Source: CAYHWW01 sp964360145 (GTDB lineage Bacteria > Bdellovibrionota > UBA1018 > CAYHWW01). Taken from it: a DNA stretch of 13,602 bases. The position numbers were made by a program, and so were the translations under genes. Where the stretch lies: the NCBI GenBank assembly GCA_964360145.1, contig CAYHWW010000087.1, positions 1 to 13,602 of the forward strand, written 5' to 3'. Under the pieces are notes generated by a model. That model was given only the letters and a program-made list of their open reading frames with translations. It had not been told where the DNA came from and ran no database searches. Below, in pieces: positions 1 to 7,999 of the stretch (its first letter is position 1; each line of letters begins with the position of its first letter).

Positions 1-1
1 G

Positions 2-166
2 CGGGCTTATCTGCGGCATCTCACGTTGGTGGGCGAGATGCTGGGGGCGCAGCTTGCCACCATTCACAACGTCTCGTTTTATCTTTCGTGGATGCGGGAG
101 ATCCGGGGCTTGGTGGGCGCGGGGCCTGGGGTTTTCGCGGCGGCGGTAGCGCGGTTCCGAGGTTAG
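2..166 (+). CDS. tgt: Queuine/tRNA-guanine transglycosylase, C-terminal fragment
   Basis: This is the last 54 codons of a gene that begins before the window; the reading frame starts at base 2 and ends at TAG 164-166. The translation opens with RAYLRHL and continues through GEMLGAQLATIHNVSFYL to a basic-acidic tail containing MREIR. That matches the conserved end of bacterial Tgt, the enzyme that swaps guanine 34 for the queuosine precursor preQ1 in tRNAs with GUN anticodons. In the known family the His of the 'ATIHN' stretch (codon 65-67 here) is the fourth zinc ligand; the three Cys ligands lie upstream, outside the window. In many bacteria tgt is directly followed by yajC-secD-secF. Here those genes do lie downstream on the same strand, but two minus-strand genes intervene, and the first of these overlaps the tgt stop codon. 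Confidence 0.9.
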   Translation, partial: RAYLRHLTLVGEMLGAQLATIHNVSFYLSWMREIRGLVGAGPGVFAAAVARFRG

Positions 167-1872
167 AGGCCCCGGTCGCGGTCGGGGCCGCTGCCGTAGT
201 ATGGCGCGAAAACCTTTTCAGCAGTTGATTCTTCTTCCAGTGTAATGCCTTCGACTTCGGAGTCGGTTGCATACCCATTGCGACCTTGGCTGCCCTCGCC
301 CTCGCCATCGCCCATGCCGCCGGGGAAGCCCATTCCCATACCTGTGCCCATCATGCCCATTCCCATACCTGTGCCCATCATGGAATAAGGGCTCTCGTCA
401 GTGCCATACTGCAGCTGGTTCATTTCGCGGGTGAGGGCTGCGCATTCTTCGCTGCGAGAGACGGGATTGAATAGTCCTCGGCATCCAGCATTCAAGTTTT
501 CTGCAGCGATACGTTCTAGCTCTGGCTGGATGGCCACGGAGTGAGCGTTTCCCAGCTCTGCCATGTCGTTGAACAGGCCATCGCATTGAGTGCATCCGGG
601 CCGTGTGGAATCGAAGCGCATGGTGCTTGTGTCGTAGCAAGCTGAGCACTGTGCATTGTATCGTGCCTCCGCCGCGATCTTTGCTTCTCTCAGCGCTGCA
701 CTGCTGGGATACAGCGCATGAATTGCTTCATCGATCTCAGAAAGTGCGTCTATGTATTCGTTGTAGGTACTTTCAGGCCAAATCCCACTCTCCCTCGTGC
801 TGTCCCGGAGCTCCCGCACTCGCGCCCGCAGGGCCGCCAGCCGCGCCGCTGTGCGCACCGGGCCCGGCGCTACACCAGAGCCGCGGTTGTCGACAAAACA
901 ACGCTGACTCACGTATTCCCGGGGCAGGTTCGTGTCGGCGTGCTTTGCTACATAGTACCGGCCATCATCCGCCTGCAGAAAATCCCAGCTGGTGACCCGG
1001 CGGCGGCGGCGGAAGCTGCGCTCCGTGATCGAGCTGGCCTCCCCCAGGCTGTAAGTCAGCGCGGCAGTGGTCATGGGGCCACGAGCGTCGATCACCGCGG
1101 TGGGTGCCCAGGGCTGGGCGTTGGCGTCACAAGCACCGGCATCAGCACCTGCCTGTGCCGTCGGCGTTTCGTCCAATGTGCTGCCAAGCACCGCGTTGGC
1201 CGTTTGACTCAGTGTATTGCGAATGAGGGTCAGCTGCCGCTCCCAGGGCAGGTCCGCCCGAATCTGCAAGTGGCGGCCATTGCCCGCGCCGATGATTCCG
1301 GGGGCGCCGCAGTCCACCACCATGCGGGCGCCGCTGCGGGGGAGGCGGGCGGCGCGGACGCGCTCGGCGGGTATGAACGTGATGCCATAAATCAAGTTTT
1401 GCAAAATGCCGTTCCCATGGCGAGGGGTGCAGGGTTCCGCACGCTGCCCCGCCGGGGGGCGAGTAGGGCAAAGTTCCAGGAGGCCGCACATGCTGTCGTA
1501 GGTGGGGCGAGTGGGCATGCCGCCACGCCGGGCGGCTTCGCAAAGTTCCAGTTTATAAGCCAGATCCGGGGGAAGCCACTCCCGCGGCGGCGTGCGGGCA
1601 AGTCTGCTCATGAGCATTTCCACCTGGCCGCGGCCGGCGGGTGTGGCGTTGGCGTCGGCGCCCATCCAGCGCAGGCCGAGGTCCCGGGCCCAGTGGGGGT
1701 GGGGCTCTGAAGCGGCGCTGGGCGCAGTGTCGCCCCGGGCGCGGGCGGTACTCACGGTTTCGCCGCCGTGACCGCGGGAGCGACGCGGCGGCCCCGCGTG
1801 GCTATATGGCATAGCAGTGACCAGCGTCAGTGCCGCGAGCAGTGCCCAGGTATGTACGCCAAGCGCCGTCAT
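163..1872 (-). CDS. Exported cysteine-rich protein with CxxC-x14-CxxC cluster and Gly/Met-rich repeat tail; function unknown
   Basis: I do not recognise this family. The 569-residue product starts with a typical Sec signal peptide (MTALG, hydrophobic WALLAALTLVTAM, then a likely cut after SHA), so it is probably exported. I chose ATG 1872 over the in-frame ATG at 1902 because a GGGGG Shine-Dalgarno lies 7 nt upstream and the signal peptide then begins properly. By my count the product has thirteen cysteines, including C409-x2-C412 and C427-x2-C430, which could bind metal or form disulfides. The middle is Arg/Ala-rich, with a run of five Arg and a helical, charged segment before the cysteine cluster. 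Near the C-terminus (residues about 498-530) is a Met/Gly-rich region containing two exact MMGTGMGMG repeats, followed by an acidic tail. The stop codon (TAA, 165-163) overlaps the tgt stop on the other strand. The gene lies 68 bp downstream of the exported HExxH protein gene and is probably co-transcribed with it. The long + strand frames opposite it have no family signal. Confidence 0.72.
   Translation of the reverse strand: MTALGVHTWALLAALTLVTAMPYSHAGPPRRSRGHGGETVSTARARGDTAPSAASEPHPHWARDLGLRWMGADANATPAGRGQVEMLMSRLARTPPREWLPPDLAYKLELCEAARRGGMPTRPTYDSMCGLLELCPTRPPAGQRAEPCTPRHGNGILQNLIYGITFIPAERVRAARLPRSGARMVVDCGAPGIIGAGNGRHLQIRADLPWERQLTLIRNTLSQTANAVLGSTLDETPTAQAGADAGACDANAQPWAPTAVIDARGPMTTAALTYSLGEASSITERSFRRRRRVTSWDFLQADDGRYYVAKHADTNLPREYVSQRCFVDNRGSGVAPGPVRTAARLAALRARVRELRDSTRESGIWPESTYNEYIDALSEIDEAIHALYPSSAALREAKIAAEARYNAQCSACYDTSTMRFDSTRPGCTQCDGLFNDMAELGNAHSVAIQPELERIAAENLNAGCRGLFNPVSRSEECAALTREMNQLQYGTDESPYSMMGTGMGMGMMGTGMGMGFPGGMGDGEGEGSQGRNGYATDSEVEGITLEEESTAEKVFAPYYGSGPDRDRGL
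328..381. repeat. 27-bp perfect tandem repeat, two copies, in-frame
   Basis: Bases 328-354 and 355-381 are identical 27-mers, each beginning GCCCATTCCCATACC. The unit is nine codons, so on the minus strand it encodes two exact copies of MMGTGMGMG in the tail of the exported cysteine-rich protein. Copy-number change would lengthen or shorten the protein without a frameshift. Confidence 0.95.
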
Positions 1873-1879
1873 GCGAGAT

Positions 1880-1884
1880 CCCCC
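1880..1884 (-). promoter_or_regulatory. Shine-Dalgarno that decides the start at 1872
   Basis: On the minus strand a GGGGG (within GTGGGGGATC) sits 7 nt before ATG 1872. The alternative ATG at 1902 has no purine-rich tract at the right distance. It would also add ten residues (MRRKACGGSR) ahead of the signal peptide. Confidence 0.55.
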
Positions 1885-1940
1885 ACAGGCTTTTCGGCGC
1901 ATGGCGCTCAGGGCTCAAGGGAAAATTTTGCCGCCTGCGC

Positions 1941-2969
1941 CTATCGCTCTGAAGCCCACGCCGCCGCGGCATTGCCAGCGGTGAAGAGAGAGCCAATTCC
2001 CAGATACATGAGTATGGTCAGCCGTTGCTCACGGCGAATGGCATTGATGTAATGGGGGCTGAAGACATGGGCCTCGATGAATTGACGTCTGTGACCGGGA
2101 CTATCGATGGGCAGGAGGACGTACAAGTCCTTCGCCCACTGGGCTGTGGCCGTGCGCACCAGCTCATCATATTGCGCGATGGCATCTGGCCCCGAGCCGA
2201 TGAGGCCCCGGGACTGTAGATCCCGGAGCAGGGTAGTCTCGTTGAATACGAAGTTTTTGCTCACGGATCCGTTGGCAGCGCGCGCCTCTCGAATTTCAGT
2301 GTGTTGAAAGAGGATTTCCAGCAGAGGCTGGAGGTGCGCGGGTATGGCAGCGTCGTGGGCGATGGCATGGGCCAGATCTTCCCGGGTGATGCCTGCCCGC
2401 AGCAGATCATGGATGAAATCCCATTGCCGTCCGTAGGCCGACCGTTCTGCCCGCACCGTTGCCGGGACAAAATGGAGTGCATCGCGGATCCGGCTGAGGA
2501 CAGTGGGGGCTTTGCCGTCGTGGAAAACGGCGTGGTCAAACTCATGGGCCAGGGTGATGAGCACTGTGAAACTGTTTGCTGTGCGCTCAGGCATGACGAG
2601 GGCCATGCTGCCATCCCGCGTGTATCCCGTATTTGCAAGGACATTAGTCGCATCCACCGCACCTTGAGAGCTGCGCCACTCATGAAACTCATGATCGGGC
2701 AGGATCAACGTGTTGTCCCAGAAGCGCTGAAGCATTTGTCTCGTGGCGGGGGTGGCGCTGGCCATGCGCTGTCTCACCTGGCTTTGCAGAACGGCCATGG
2801 CACGTTCCCTGACGTGGCGGGATCGGGGATTGGCACCGCTCTGCACAAGCTGCAGGGCCGCGGTACGCAGGGCCGTGGGAGTAGAAGGAGGGCAAAGGGT
2901 AGCCGCGGGAGCCCCTGGGCTGTGGGCCCAAAGAAGTAGTAATATGACGGCACGCAGCTGAGGCCCCAT
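1941..2969 (-). CDS. Putative exported zinc metallopeptidase (HEFDH motif)
   Basis: This 342-residue protein begins with a signal peptide (MGPQLR followed by AVILLLLWA, probable cleavage after GAPA), so it is likely exported. Residues 138-150 read ITLAHEFDHAVFH; H142-E143-x2-H146 fits the HExxH zinc-binding signature of metallopeptidases. A Glu in the following helix (E175, in RAERSAYGRQW) is spaced like the third ligand of gluzincin-type enzymes. The catalytic assignment is inference, since I do not recognise a named family. The middle part (about 185-310) is helical and charged. A hydrophobic segment near the C-terminus (about 318-338, LTILMYLGIGSLFTAG) could be a membrane anchor. ATG 2969 is the first possible start because an in-frame TAG lies two codons upstream; no strong Shine-Dalgarno is visible. 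It is the first gene of a two-gene minus-strand unit, and its start faces the yajC promoter region. Confidence 0.72.
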   Translation of the reverse strand: MGPQLRAVILLLLWAHSPGAPAATLCPPSTPTALRTAALQLVQSGANPRSRHVRERAMAVLQSQVRQRMASATPATRQMLQRFWDNTLILPDHEFHEWRSSQGAVDATNVLANTGYTRDGSMALVMPERTANSFTVLITLAHEFDHAVFHDGKAPTVLSRIRDALHFVPATVRAERSAYGRQWDFIHDLLRAGITREDLAHAIAHDAAIPAHLQPLLEILFQHTEIREARAANGSVSKNFVFNETTLLRDLQSRGLIGSGPDAIAQYDELVRTATAQWAKDLYVLLPIDSPGHRRQFIEAHVFSPHYINAIRREQRLTILMYLGIGSLFTAGNAAAAWASER

Positions 2970-3066
2970 CGTCTAAGTATCGGTGCACGGGCCTTTGATG
3001 TTGATTCGGGCAGGTTTTGCCGGGCAACGCACCAAACTGCGACTTCCGGGGTACTTCATTCTTGTT

Positions 3067-3095
3067 TTGACAAGACCGCTCAGGATTCCTATAGA
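3067..3095 (+). promoter_or_regulatory. Sigma70-like promoter for yajC-secD-secF operon
   Basis: A perfect -35 hexamer TTGACA (3067-3072) is followed, after exactly 17 bp, by TATAGA (3090-3095; four of six match TATAAT). Transcription would begin near 3102, giving a leader of about 30 nt before the yajC ATG at 3131. A GAGG Shine-Dalgarno (3118-3121) lies 9 nt before that ATG. The operon needs its own promoter here because it is cut off from tgt by the two opposing genes. Confidence 0.65.
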
Positions 3096-3130
3096 TTTAA
3101 GGAGATTTTTTCTTAACGAGGTATTTTTCC

Positions 3131-3469
3131 ATGACGTCTTTCTCTGATTTGATCCTGTCCACCGCCCACGCCCAAGCCCCCGCTGGTGCTCCGCCCCAGC
3201 CCAGCCCCTTCATGAGCCTGGCCCCCCTGGGGCTGATGCTGCTGGTGGTCTACTTCATGATCATCCGCCCCCAGCAAAAGAAGGTGAAAGAACACCAAGC
3301 CCAGCTCGACAAACTCAAGAGCGGCGATGAAGTGGTGACACAGGCCGGGATCTTCGGCACAATTACAACCATCACAGACAAGATCGTGACGCTGGAAGTC
3401 GATAAAGACGTGCGCATCCGCGTACTCAAAGGCCAGGTCGCGACCGTCGTGAAAGGGGACAAAGCCTAA
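3131..3469 (+). CDS. yajC: Sec translocase accessory subunit YajC
   Basis: The product is 112 residues, the usual YajC size. YajC is a small inner-membrane protein that joins SecD and SecF in the accessory complex of the SecYEG translocon. A short N-terminal stretch, Ala/Pro/Gln-rich around residues 12-26, precedes a single membrane helix at about 30-45 (LGLMLLVVYFMIIRPQQKK). The helix followed by 'RPQQK' is the family hallmark. The cytoplasmic domain holds the conserved GDEVVTQAGIFGTI segment and ends with a basic tail. Start ATG 3131 is supported by GAGG 9 nt upstream. The gene ends only 2 bp before secD and is the first gene after the promoter at 3067-3095. Confidence 0.96.
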   Translation: MTSFSDLILSTAHAQAPAGAPPQPSPFMSLAPLGLMLLVVYFMIIRPQQKKVKEHQAQLDKLKSGDEVVTQAGIFGTITTITDKIVTLEVDKDVRIRVLKGQVATVVKGDKA

Positions 3470-3471
3470 TC

Positions 3472-5193
3472 ATGCCAAAAAATTGGTGGTACAAATTCGT
3501 CTTGCTGATCAGCGTCACGATTTTTTCCGTGGCCTACATCGTGCCTACCGTGCGCAATCTGGATCCGGAGAAAACCTCCTATCCCTTCAAGCAGAAGGTC
3601 AACCTGGGGCTCGACCTTCAGGGTGGCGTCTACATGGTGCTGGGCGTGGATTTCCGCAAGGTCTTCGGCGACGTCGCCGATCGCCAGGCGGAGACCATCA
3701 GCGAAGAGATCACCAAAAAGGGCTGGGCCTGCTCCAAGCCAGCGGTGAGCCGCGAAGGTGGCACCCACTCCGCCGATGACCCTCGCGTCACCATCGAGTG
3801 CTCCACCGCCCAAGCTCGCGATGACCTCCGCAAGTTCATCAAAAAAGATGAGACCCTGCGCCTCACCGATGACAAGGCCAATCACTCTGAATATGGCCTC
3901 TCCAAGCTCTACAAAGACAACGTCCGCGAGAAGACCATCAGTCAAAGCATCGAAGTGATCCGCAACCGCATCGACGAGTTCGGTGTGTCCGAACCCGTGA
4001 TCACCTCCCAGGGCACCGATCGCCTCTCCGTTGAGTTGCCGGGCATCAAAGATGTGGAACGCGCCAAAGAGCTCATCGGCCGCACCGCCCGCCTGGAATT
4101 CAAAATCGTCGCCGATGACAAGAAGACCCCGGATGAAGTGGCTGCCCTTGTCTCCCAGATCGAAGTGCAGAACGGCGTGAAGTACAAAGAGGGCGGCAAG
4201 TTCTCTGAGTACGTGAAGGCCATCAACGAGCATGCGAAAGGCAAGATCCCCGTGGGCACTGAGATCGCCTTCCAGCGGGAAGAGCGGGATGCCGAGGGGG
4301 ACCGCGTTGGTCGTGTGCCCTATCTCTTGTTTTCGAAAGCTGATGTCACCGGCGATGACTTGAAAGACGCTTTCGTGCAGATGGACCCCCAGGACAACCG
4401 CCCGGAGGTGGGCCTCTCCTTCAACGCTCGCGGCGCCGACAAGTTCGATAAGGTCACGGGCGAGAACACCAAAAAACGCATGGCCATCACCCTGGATGGC
4501 ATTGTGCATTCCGCCCCCGTCATCCAAACGCGCATTTCCGGCGGCCGGGCTCAGATCACCTTGGGGCAGGGCGACTACAATCGCCTCCTCCAAGAGTCCA
4601 AGGATCTCTCCATCGTGCTTCGCGCCGGCGCGCTGCCCGCCCAGCTCGAGTTCCTTGAGCAGCGGGTGGTGGGTCCCAGCCTTGGCGCCGATTCCATCGC
4701 CAAGGGCCAGTTCGCCAGCATGGTGGGCTGCTTGGCCGTGTTCCTCTTCATGTTGATCTATTACCGGGCCAGCGGCGCCATCGCCGACGTGTCCTTGATA
4801 TTGAACGTGCTTTTCGTGCTCGCCATTCTGGTGGGCTTGGAGGCAACGCTCACGCTCCCCGGCATCGCCGGCATCGCGCTCACCGTGGGCATCGCCGTGG
4901 ACTCCAACGTCGTGATCTACGAGCGTATCCGCGAGGAGTTGCGTCTCGGGAAATCCGTGAAGTCCGCGGTTGAGGCGGGCTTTGGCAAGGCTTTCCACAC
5001 CATCCTGGACGCCAACGTCACCAACGCCTTCGCGTCAGCGATTCTGTTGAACTTCGGCACGGGCCCCATCAAGGGCTTCGCCGTGACGCTGCTCATCGGC
5101 ATCGTAACAACGTTGTTCACCGCGGTATTCGCGTCCCGGCTCATGATTGACTTCTACGTCGAGAAATTCAAAGTGAAGGAAATGAGCATCTAA
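3472..5193 (+). CDS. secD: Protein translocase subunit SecD
   Basis: SecD and SecF form a proton-driven RND-type membrane complex that pulls preproteins out of SecYEG on the periplasmic side. The 573-residue product has the expected order. There is an N-terminal membrane helix (about 8-28), then a large periplasmic region opening with GLDLQGGVYM (D48, the D1 motif) and containing the IRNRIDEFGVSEP segment. Five membrane helices follow from about residue 410 to the end. The conserved Asp of the proton-relay region is at 477, in AVDSNVVIYERIREE. The length is normal for the family and no motif is missing. The gene starts 2 bp after yajC. Its TAA shares a base with the secF ATG (TAATG at 5191-5195), so SecD and SecF are likely made by coupled translation. 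A 510-residue antisense open frame is just a codon-bias shadow. Confidence 0.98.
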   Translation: MPKNWWYKFVLLISVTIFSVAYIVPTVRNLDPEKTSYPFKQKVNLGLDLQGGVYMVLGVDFRKVFGDVADRQAETISEEITKKGWACSKPAVSREGGTHSADDPRVTIECSTAQARDDLRKFIKKDETLRLTDDKANHSEYGLSKLYKDNVREKTISQSIEVIRNRIDEFGVSEPVITSQGTDRLSVELPGIKDVERAKELIGRTARLEFKIVADDKKTPDEVAALVSQIEVQNGVKYKEGGKFSEYVKAINEHAKGKIPVGTEIAFQREERDAEGDRVGRVPYLLFSKADVTGDDLKDAFVQMDPQDNRPEVGLSFNARGADKFDKVTGENTKKRMAITLDGIVHSAPVIQTRISGGRAQITLGQGDYNRLLQESKDLSIVLRAGALPAQLEFLEQRVVGPSLGADSIAKGQFASMVGCLAVFLFMLIYYRASGAIADVSLILNVLFVLAILVGLEATLTLPGIAGIALTVGIAVDSNVVIYERIREELRLGKSVKSAVEAGFGKAFHTILDANVTNAFASAILLNFGTGPIKGFAVTLLIGIVTTLFTAVFASRLMIDFYVEKFKVKEMSI

Positions 5194-6158
5194 TGTTTGA
5201 AATCATCTCCCACAAAACCAATATCAACTTCGTTGGTCGGCGCCATATCTTCATCAGCCTGTCCATCATCGCTGTGATCGCCACCATCGTGTTGCTTTTC
5301 ACCAAGGGCCTCAACTACGGCATCGATTTCAAGGGCGGCGCTGAGGTGCAGATCCATTTCAGCGAGGACATGGACGTGGGCAGCCTGCGCAAAGATTTGG
5401 AAGACGCGGGATTGAGGCACCTCACCATTCAGGCCTTGGGCACTGATGGCAAGACGGGCAACCGGGAGTTCCTCGCCAAAATGGGCGTGGAAGATAGCAA
5501 TCTCCAAAAAGTCGGTGACCGGGTCGAGCAGGCTCTGCTCGCCAAAATGCCCAAAGAGAAGTTTGAAGTGCAGCGAGTGGACGTCGTCGGTCCCCAGGCC
5601 GGCGAGCAACTCCGCAAGTCAGGCTTTCTCTCCATGCTTTACGCGTTACTCTGCATCTTCATCTACGTCGCCATCCGCTTCGATTCCCGTTACAGCCCCG
5701 GCGCCGTCATGGCGTTGGTGCACGATAGCTTCATTACCCTGGGTATCTTCGTCATCACCCAGAAAGAGTTTTCGTTGCAGATCCTGGCGGCCATCCTCAC
5801 CATCATCGGCTACTCCAACAACGATACCATCATCGTGTTTGACCGGGTCCGTGAGACGTTGCGGAATTTCCCCAATAAGAGCCTGGAAGAGAACGTCAAT
5901 CGTTCCATCAACGAAACGTTGGGGCGCACGATCCTCACGTCTCTCTGCACCTTCCTGGTGACTGCGGCGCTCTACGTGTTCGGCGGCGGCGTTATCCGCG
6001 ACTTCGCCTTCACCATGAGCATCGGCATCGTCGTGGGGACTTATTCCTCGATCTTCATCGCTTCACCGATCCTGATCTACATCGCCCATTGGCAAGAGCG
6101 ACGGGCTGGCAAGGCCCAAACGGGCCGATCACTGTCCCCAGCCTCGGCCAAGCTCTAG
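5193..6158 (+). CDS. secF: Protein translocase subunit SecF
   Basis: SecF is the partner of SecD in the proton-driven translocon accessory complex. The 321-residue product has the family layout. A first membrane helix (about 20-37) is followed by GIDFKGGAEVQ (D45), equivalent to the SecD GLDLQGG motif. A smaller periplasmic domain comes next, then five membrane helices from about residue 140. GYSNNDTIIVFDRVRE, containing the conserved Asp (D211), is the SecF signature. The C-terminal cytoplasmic tail is short and basic. The ATG overlaps the secD stop (TAATG) and the stop lies 3 bp before recJ, so the gene sits inside a tight operon. Confidence 0.98.
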   Translation: MFEIISHKTNINFVGRRHIFISLSIIAVIATIVLLFTKGLNYGIDFKGGAEVQIHFSEDMDVGSLRKDLEDAGLRHLTIQALGTDGKTGNREFLAKMGVEDSNLQKVGDRVEQALLAKMPKEKFEVQRVDVVGPQAGEQLRKSGFLSMLYALLCIFIYVAIRFDSRYSPGAVMALVHDSFITLGIFVITQKEFSLQILAAILTIIGYSNNDTIIVFDRVRETLRNFPNKSLEENVNRSINETLGRTILTSLCTFLVTAALYVFGGGVIRDFAFTMSIGIVVGTYSSIFIASPILIYIAHWQERRAGKAQTGRSLSPASAKL

Positions 6159-6161
6159 ACC

Positions 6162-7952
6162 ATGGGTGGGGGGAAGCACGGCACGCTTTGGGGGGCTGAA
6201 GAGAGCGCGCCGGATCTCACCAACGAAAAAGAGCTGCCGCAGCACCTGGCCTGCACCCCCTGGCTTGCTCGCATCCTTTGGGGCAGGGGATACCGGGATC
6301 GGGCGGGGCTGGAGCGCCTGCTGAAGCCTCAGCTTTCTTTGCTGCCATCGCCGTTCACCATCATCGACATGGAGCGGGCCTGTGACCGCGTGGTCGATGC
6401 GTTGGCCAATGAAGAGCTCATTGCTATTTACGGCGACTATGACGTGGATGGCACCTGCGGCGCTGCCATTTTGAGCGAGTTTCTGGAAGAGCTTGGCGCC
6501 CCGGTGGTGACCTACCAGCCCAATCGCTTCAAAGAGGGCTATGGCGTCAACGTGCCGGCGGTGCGGGGGCTCGTGGAGCAAGGGGCCCGGGTCCTCATCT
6601 CGGTGGACTGCGGAATTACCGCGGTGGAACCCGCCCGAGTCTGCGCGGAGGGCGGCTGCGATTACATTGTGCTGGACCATCACTTGCCCGGGCCACAGAT
6701 CCCGCAAGCGCTGGCCGTGGTGGACCCCCAGCGTGGGGAGGACCAGTCGGGGCTGCAAAACCTTTGCGGCGCCGGTCTCGCATTTTTCTTCATCATGGGG
6801 TTGAGGGCGAAGCTCCGTGAAGCGGGGTTCTTTGAAGAACGCCCCGAGCCCAATCTGATGAAGTTTCTCGATCTGGTGGCAGTGGCCACCATCGCCGACA
6901 TGGCGGACATCCGTGGCGTGAACCGCATTTTGGTCACCCACGGCCTTCGGGTGCTGAACCGTGCTCCGCGCCCGGGCTTCAAAGCCATCTTGGAAGCCAC
7001 CGGAGTCAAAGAGGTGCGCTCCCAGCATCTGGGTTTTGTGATCGGTCCCCGCATCAACGCCGCGGGTCGGCTGGAGCATGCCGGTGCCGCGCTGAAACTT
7101 TTGCGCTGCCAGAATATAGAAGAGGCCCGCGCCCTCGCTCAAGAACTTGAAGTCATCAACACCGCCCGTCGCCAGACCCAGGACACCGTGGTGGAGGAGG
7201 CCCGCAAACTCGCCGCGGCCCAGGTGGCGGACCCCCTGTGGGCCGAGATGGCCACTCACCGCCCCAACGCGGCCTTTGGCCCCTGGCCCCGGGCGTTGGT
7301 GCTTGCGGCCGAACACTGGCACGAAGGCGTCGTGGGCATCGTCGCTTCGAAAATCATGGATGAGTACAAGCGCCCCGTCTTTGTGCTCACGCGCAAAGAG
7401 CAGAGCTGGAAGGGCAGCACCCGCAGCTTGGCCCAAGTGGACATTTTCACTGTGATGTCGGAACCCACCATCGCGAAATTCCTCACCAACTTTGGCGGCC
7501 ACGCTTATGCCGGGGGCGCCAGCCTCAAGTTCGAGGATCTCGAAGCCTTTCGTGGGGCATTGAATGAGCATCTCGCGCTCACCACCACCGCTGAGCACTA
7601 CCACGTGGACCGCCGCACGGATCTGGAACTCACCGAGGCCGACCTCTCACCCCGGGTCTTGGGCCAGTTCGTCGCTGAGATTGAAACCCTCGAGCCCTTT
7701 GGAATCGGCTTCCCCGAGCCCGCCGTGAAAATACAGAGCGTCATGGCCCGCAGCCCCCGGGTCCTTAAAGAGCGCCATTTGAAGTTCAATTTAAGCGGCG
7801 TGGATGCTCTCTGGTTTGGCGCCAAAGAAACCGCGGTGGGCATTGAGCTCATGGCGGGCAATGCCGTCAATCTCTGGGTCTCGCCGCAATGGAACGAGTG
7901 GCAGGGTAGTCGCCGCCTCCAGCTCCGGGTGAGCCATGGGGAACGGTTATAG
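6162..7952 (+). CDS. recJ: Single-stranded-DNA-specific exonuclease RecJ
   Basis: RecJ degrades single-stranded DNA 5' to 3' with Mn/Mg, acting in recombinational repair (RecFOR pathway), mismatch repair and base excision repair in the cytoplasm. The 596-residue product shows the DHH phosphoesterase motifs in order: YGDYDVDGT (90-98), VDCGIT (148-153), LDHHLPG with the D172-H173-H174 triad, and ATIADM near 240. The second half has GPRINAAGR (295-303), WHEGVVGIVASK (from about 386) and GGHAYAGG (445-452), the DHHA1 region. The C-terminal part is the OB-fold-like domain that binds DNA. Length is close to that of typical RecJ and all key residues are present. ATG 6162 is 3 bp after the secF stop with no clear Shine-Dalgarno, so translation is probably coupled. 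A 491-residue antisense open frame is a shadow. Confidence 0.96.
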   Translation: MGGGKHGTLWGAEESAPDLTNEKELPQHLACTPWLARILWGRGYRDRAGLERLLKPQLSLLPSPFTIIDMERACDRVVDALANEELIAIYGDYDVDGTCGAAILSEFLEELGAPVVTYQPNRFKEGYGVNVPAVRGLVEQGARVLISVDCGITAVEPARVCAEGGCDYIVLDHHLPGPQIPQALAVVDPQRGEDQSGLQNLCGAGLAFFFIMGLRAKLREAGFFEERPEPNLMKFLDLVAVATIADMADIRGVNRILVTHGLRVLNRAPRPGFKAILEATGVKEVRSQHLGFVIGPRINAAGRLEHAGAALKLLRCQNIEEARALAQELEVINTARRQTQDTVVEEARKLAAAQVADPLWAEMATHRPNAAFGPWPRALVLAAEHWHEGVVGIVASKIMDEYKRPVFVLTRKEQSWKGSTRSLAQVDIFTVMSEPTIAKFLTNFGGHAYAGGASLKFEDLEAFRGALNEHLALTTTAEHYHVDRRTDLELTEADLSPRVLGQFVAEIETLEPFGIGFPEPAVKIQSVMARSPRVLKERHLKFNLSGVDALWFGAKETAVGIELMAGNAVNLWVSPQWNEWQGSRRLQLRVSHGERL

Positions 7953-7999
7953 TCCACGCCTCATGCTGCCTTGACCGCCTGCAACCGAGGACCTAAGTT

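Noticed and set aside
718..1710. A 330-codon + strand frame opposite the exported cysteine-rich gene
   Set aside because: It has no signal peptide or motif. The minus-strand gene has a ribosome site, signal peptide, cysteine cluster and in-frame repeats.
3099..3104. AAGGAG as the yajC Shine-Dalgarno
   Set aside because: It is 26 nt from ATG 3131 and overlaps the predicted transcription start. GAGG at 3118-3121 has correct spacing.
3466..4998. A 510-codon open frame antisense to secD
   Set aside because: It lies exactly opposite a certain secD and is rich in His, Gly, Ala and Asp, as expected from reading GC-biased codons backwards. It has no family motif or ribosome site.
6129..7604. A 491-codon open frame antisense to recJ
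   Set aside because: It mirrors recJ, which has every DHH motif; the frame is a by-product of GC-rich codon use.
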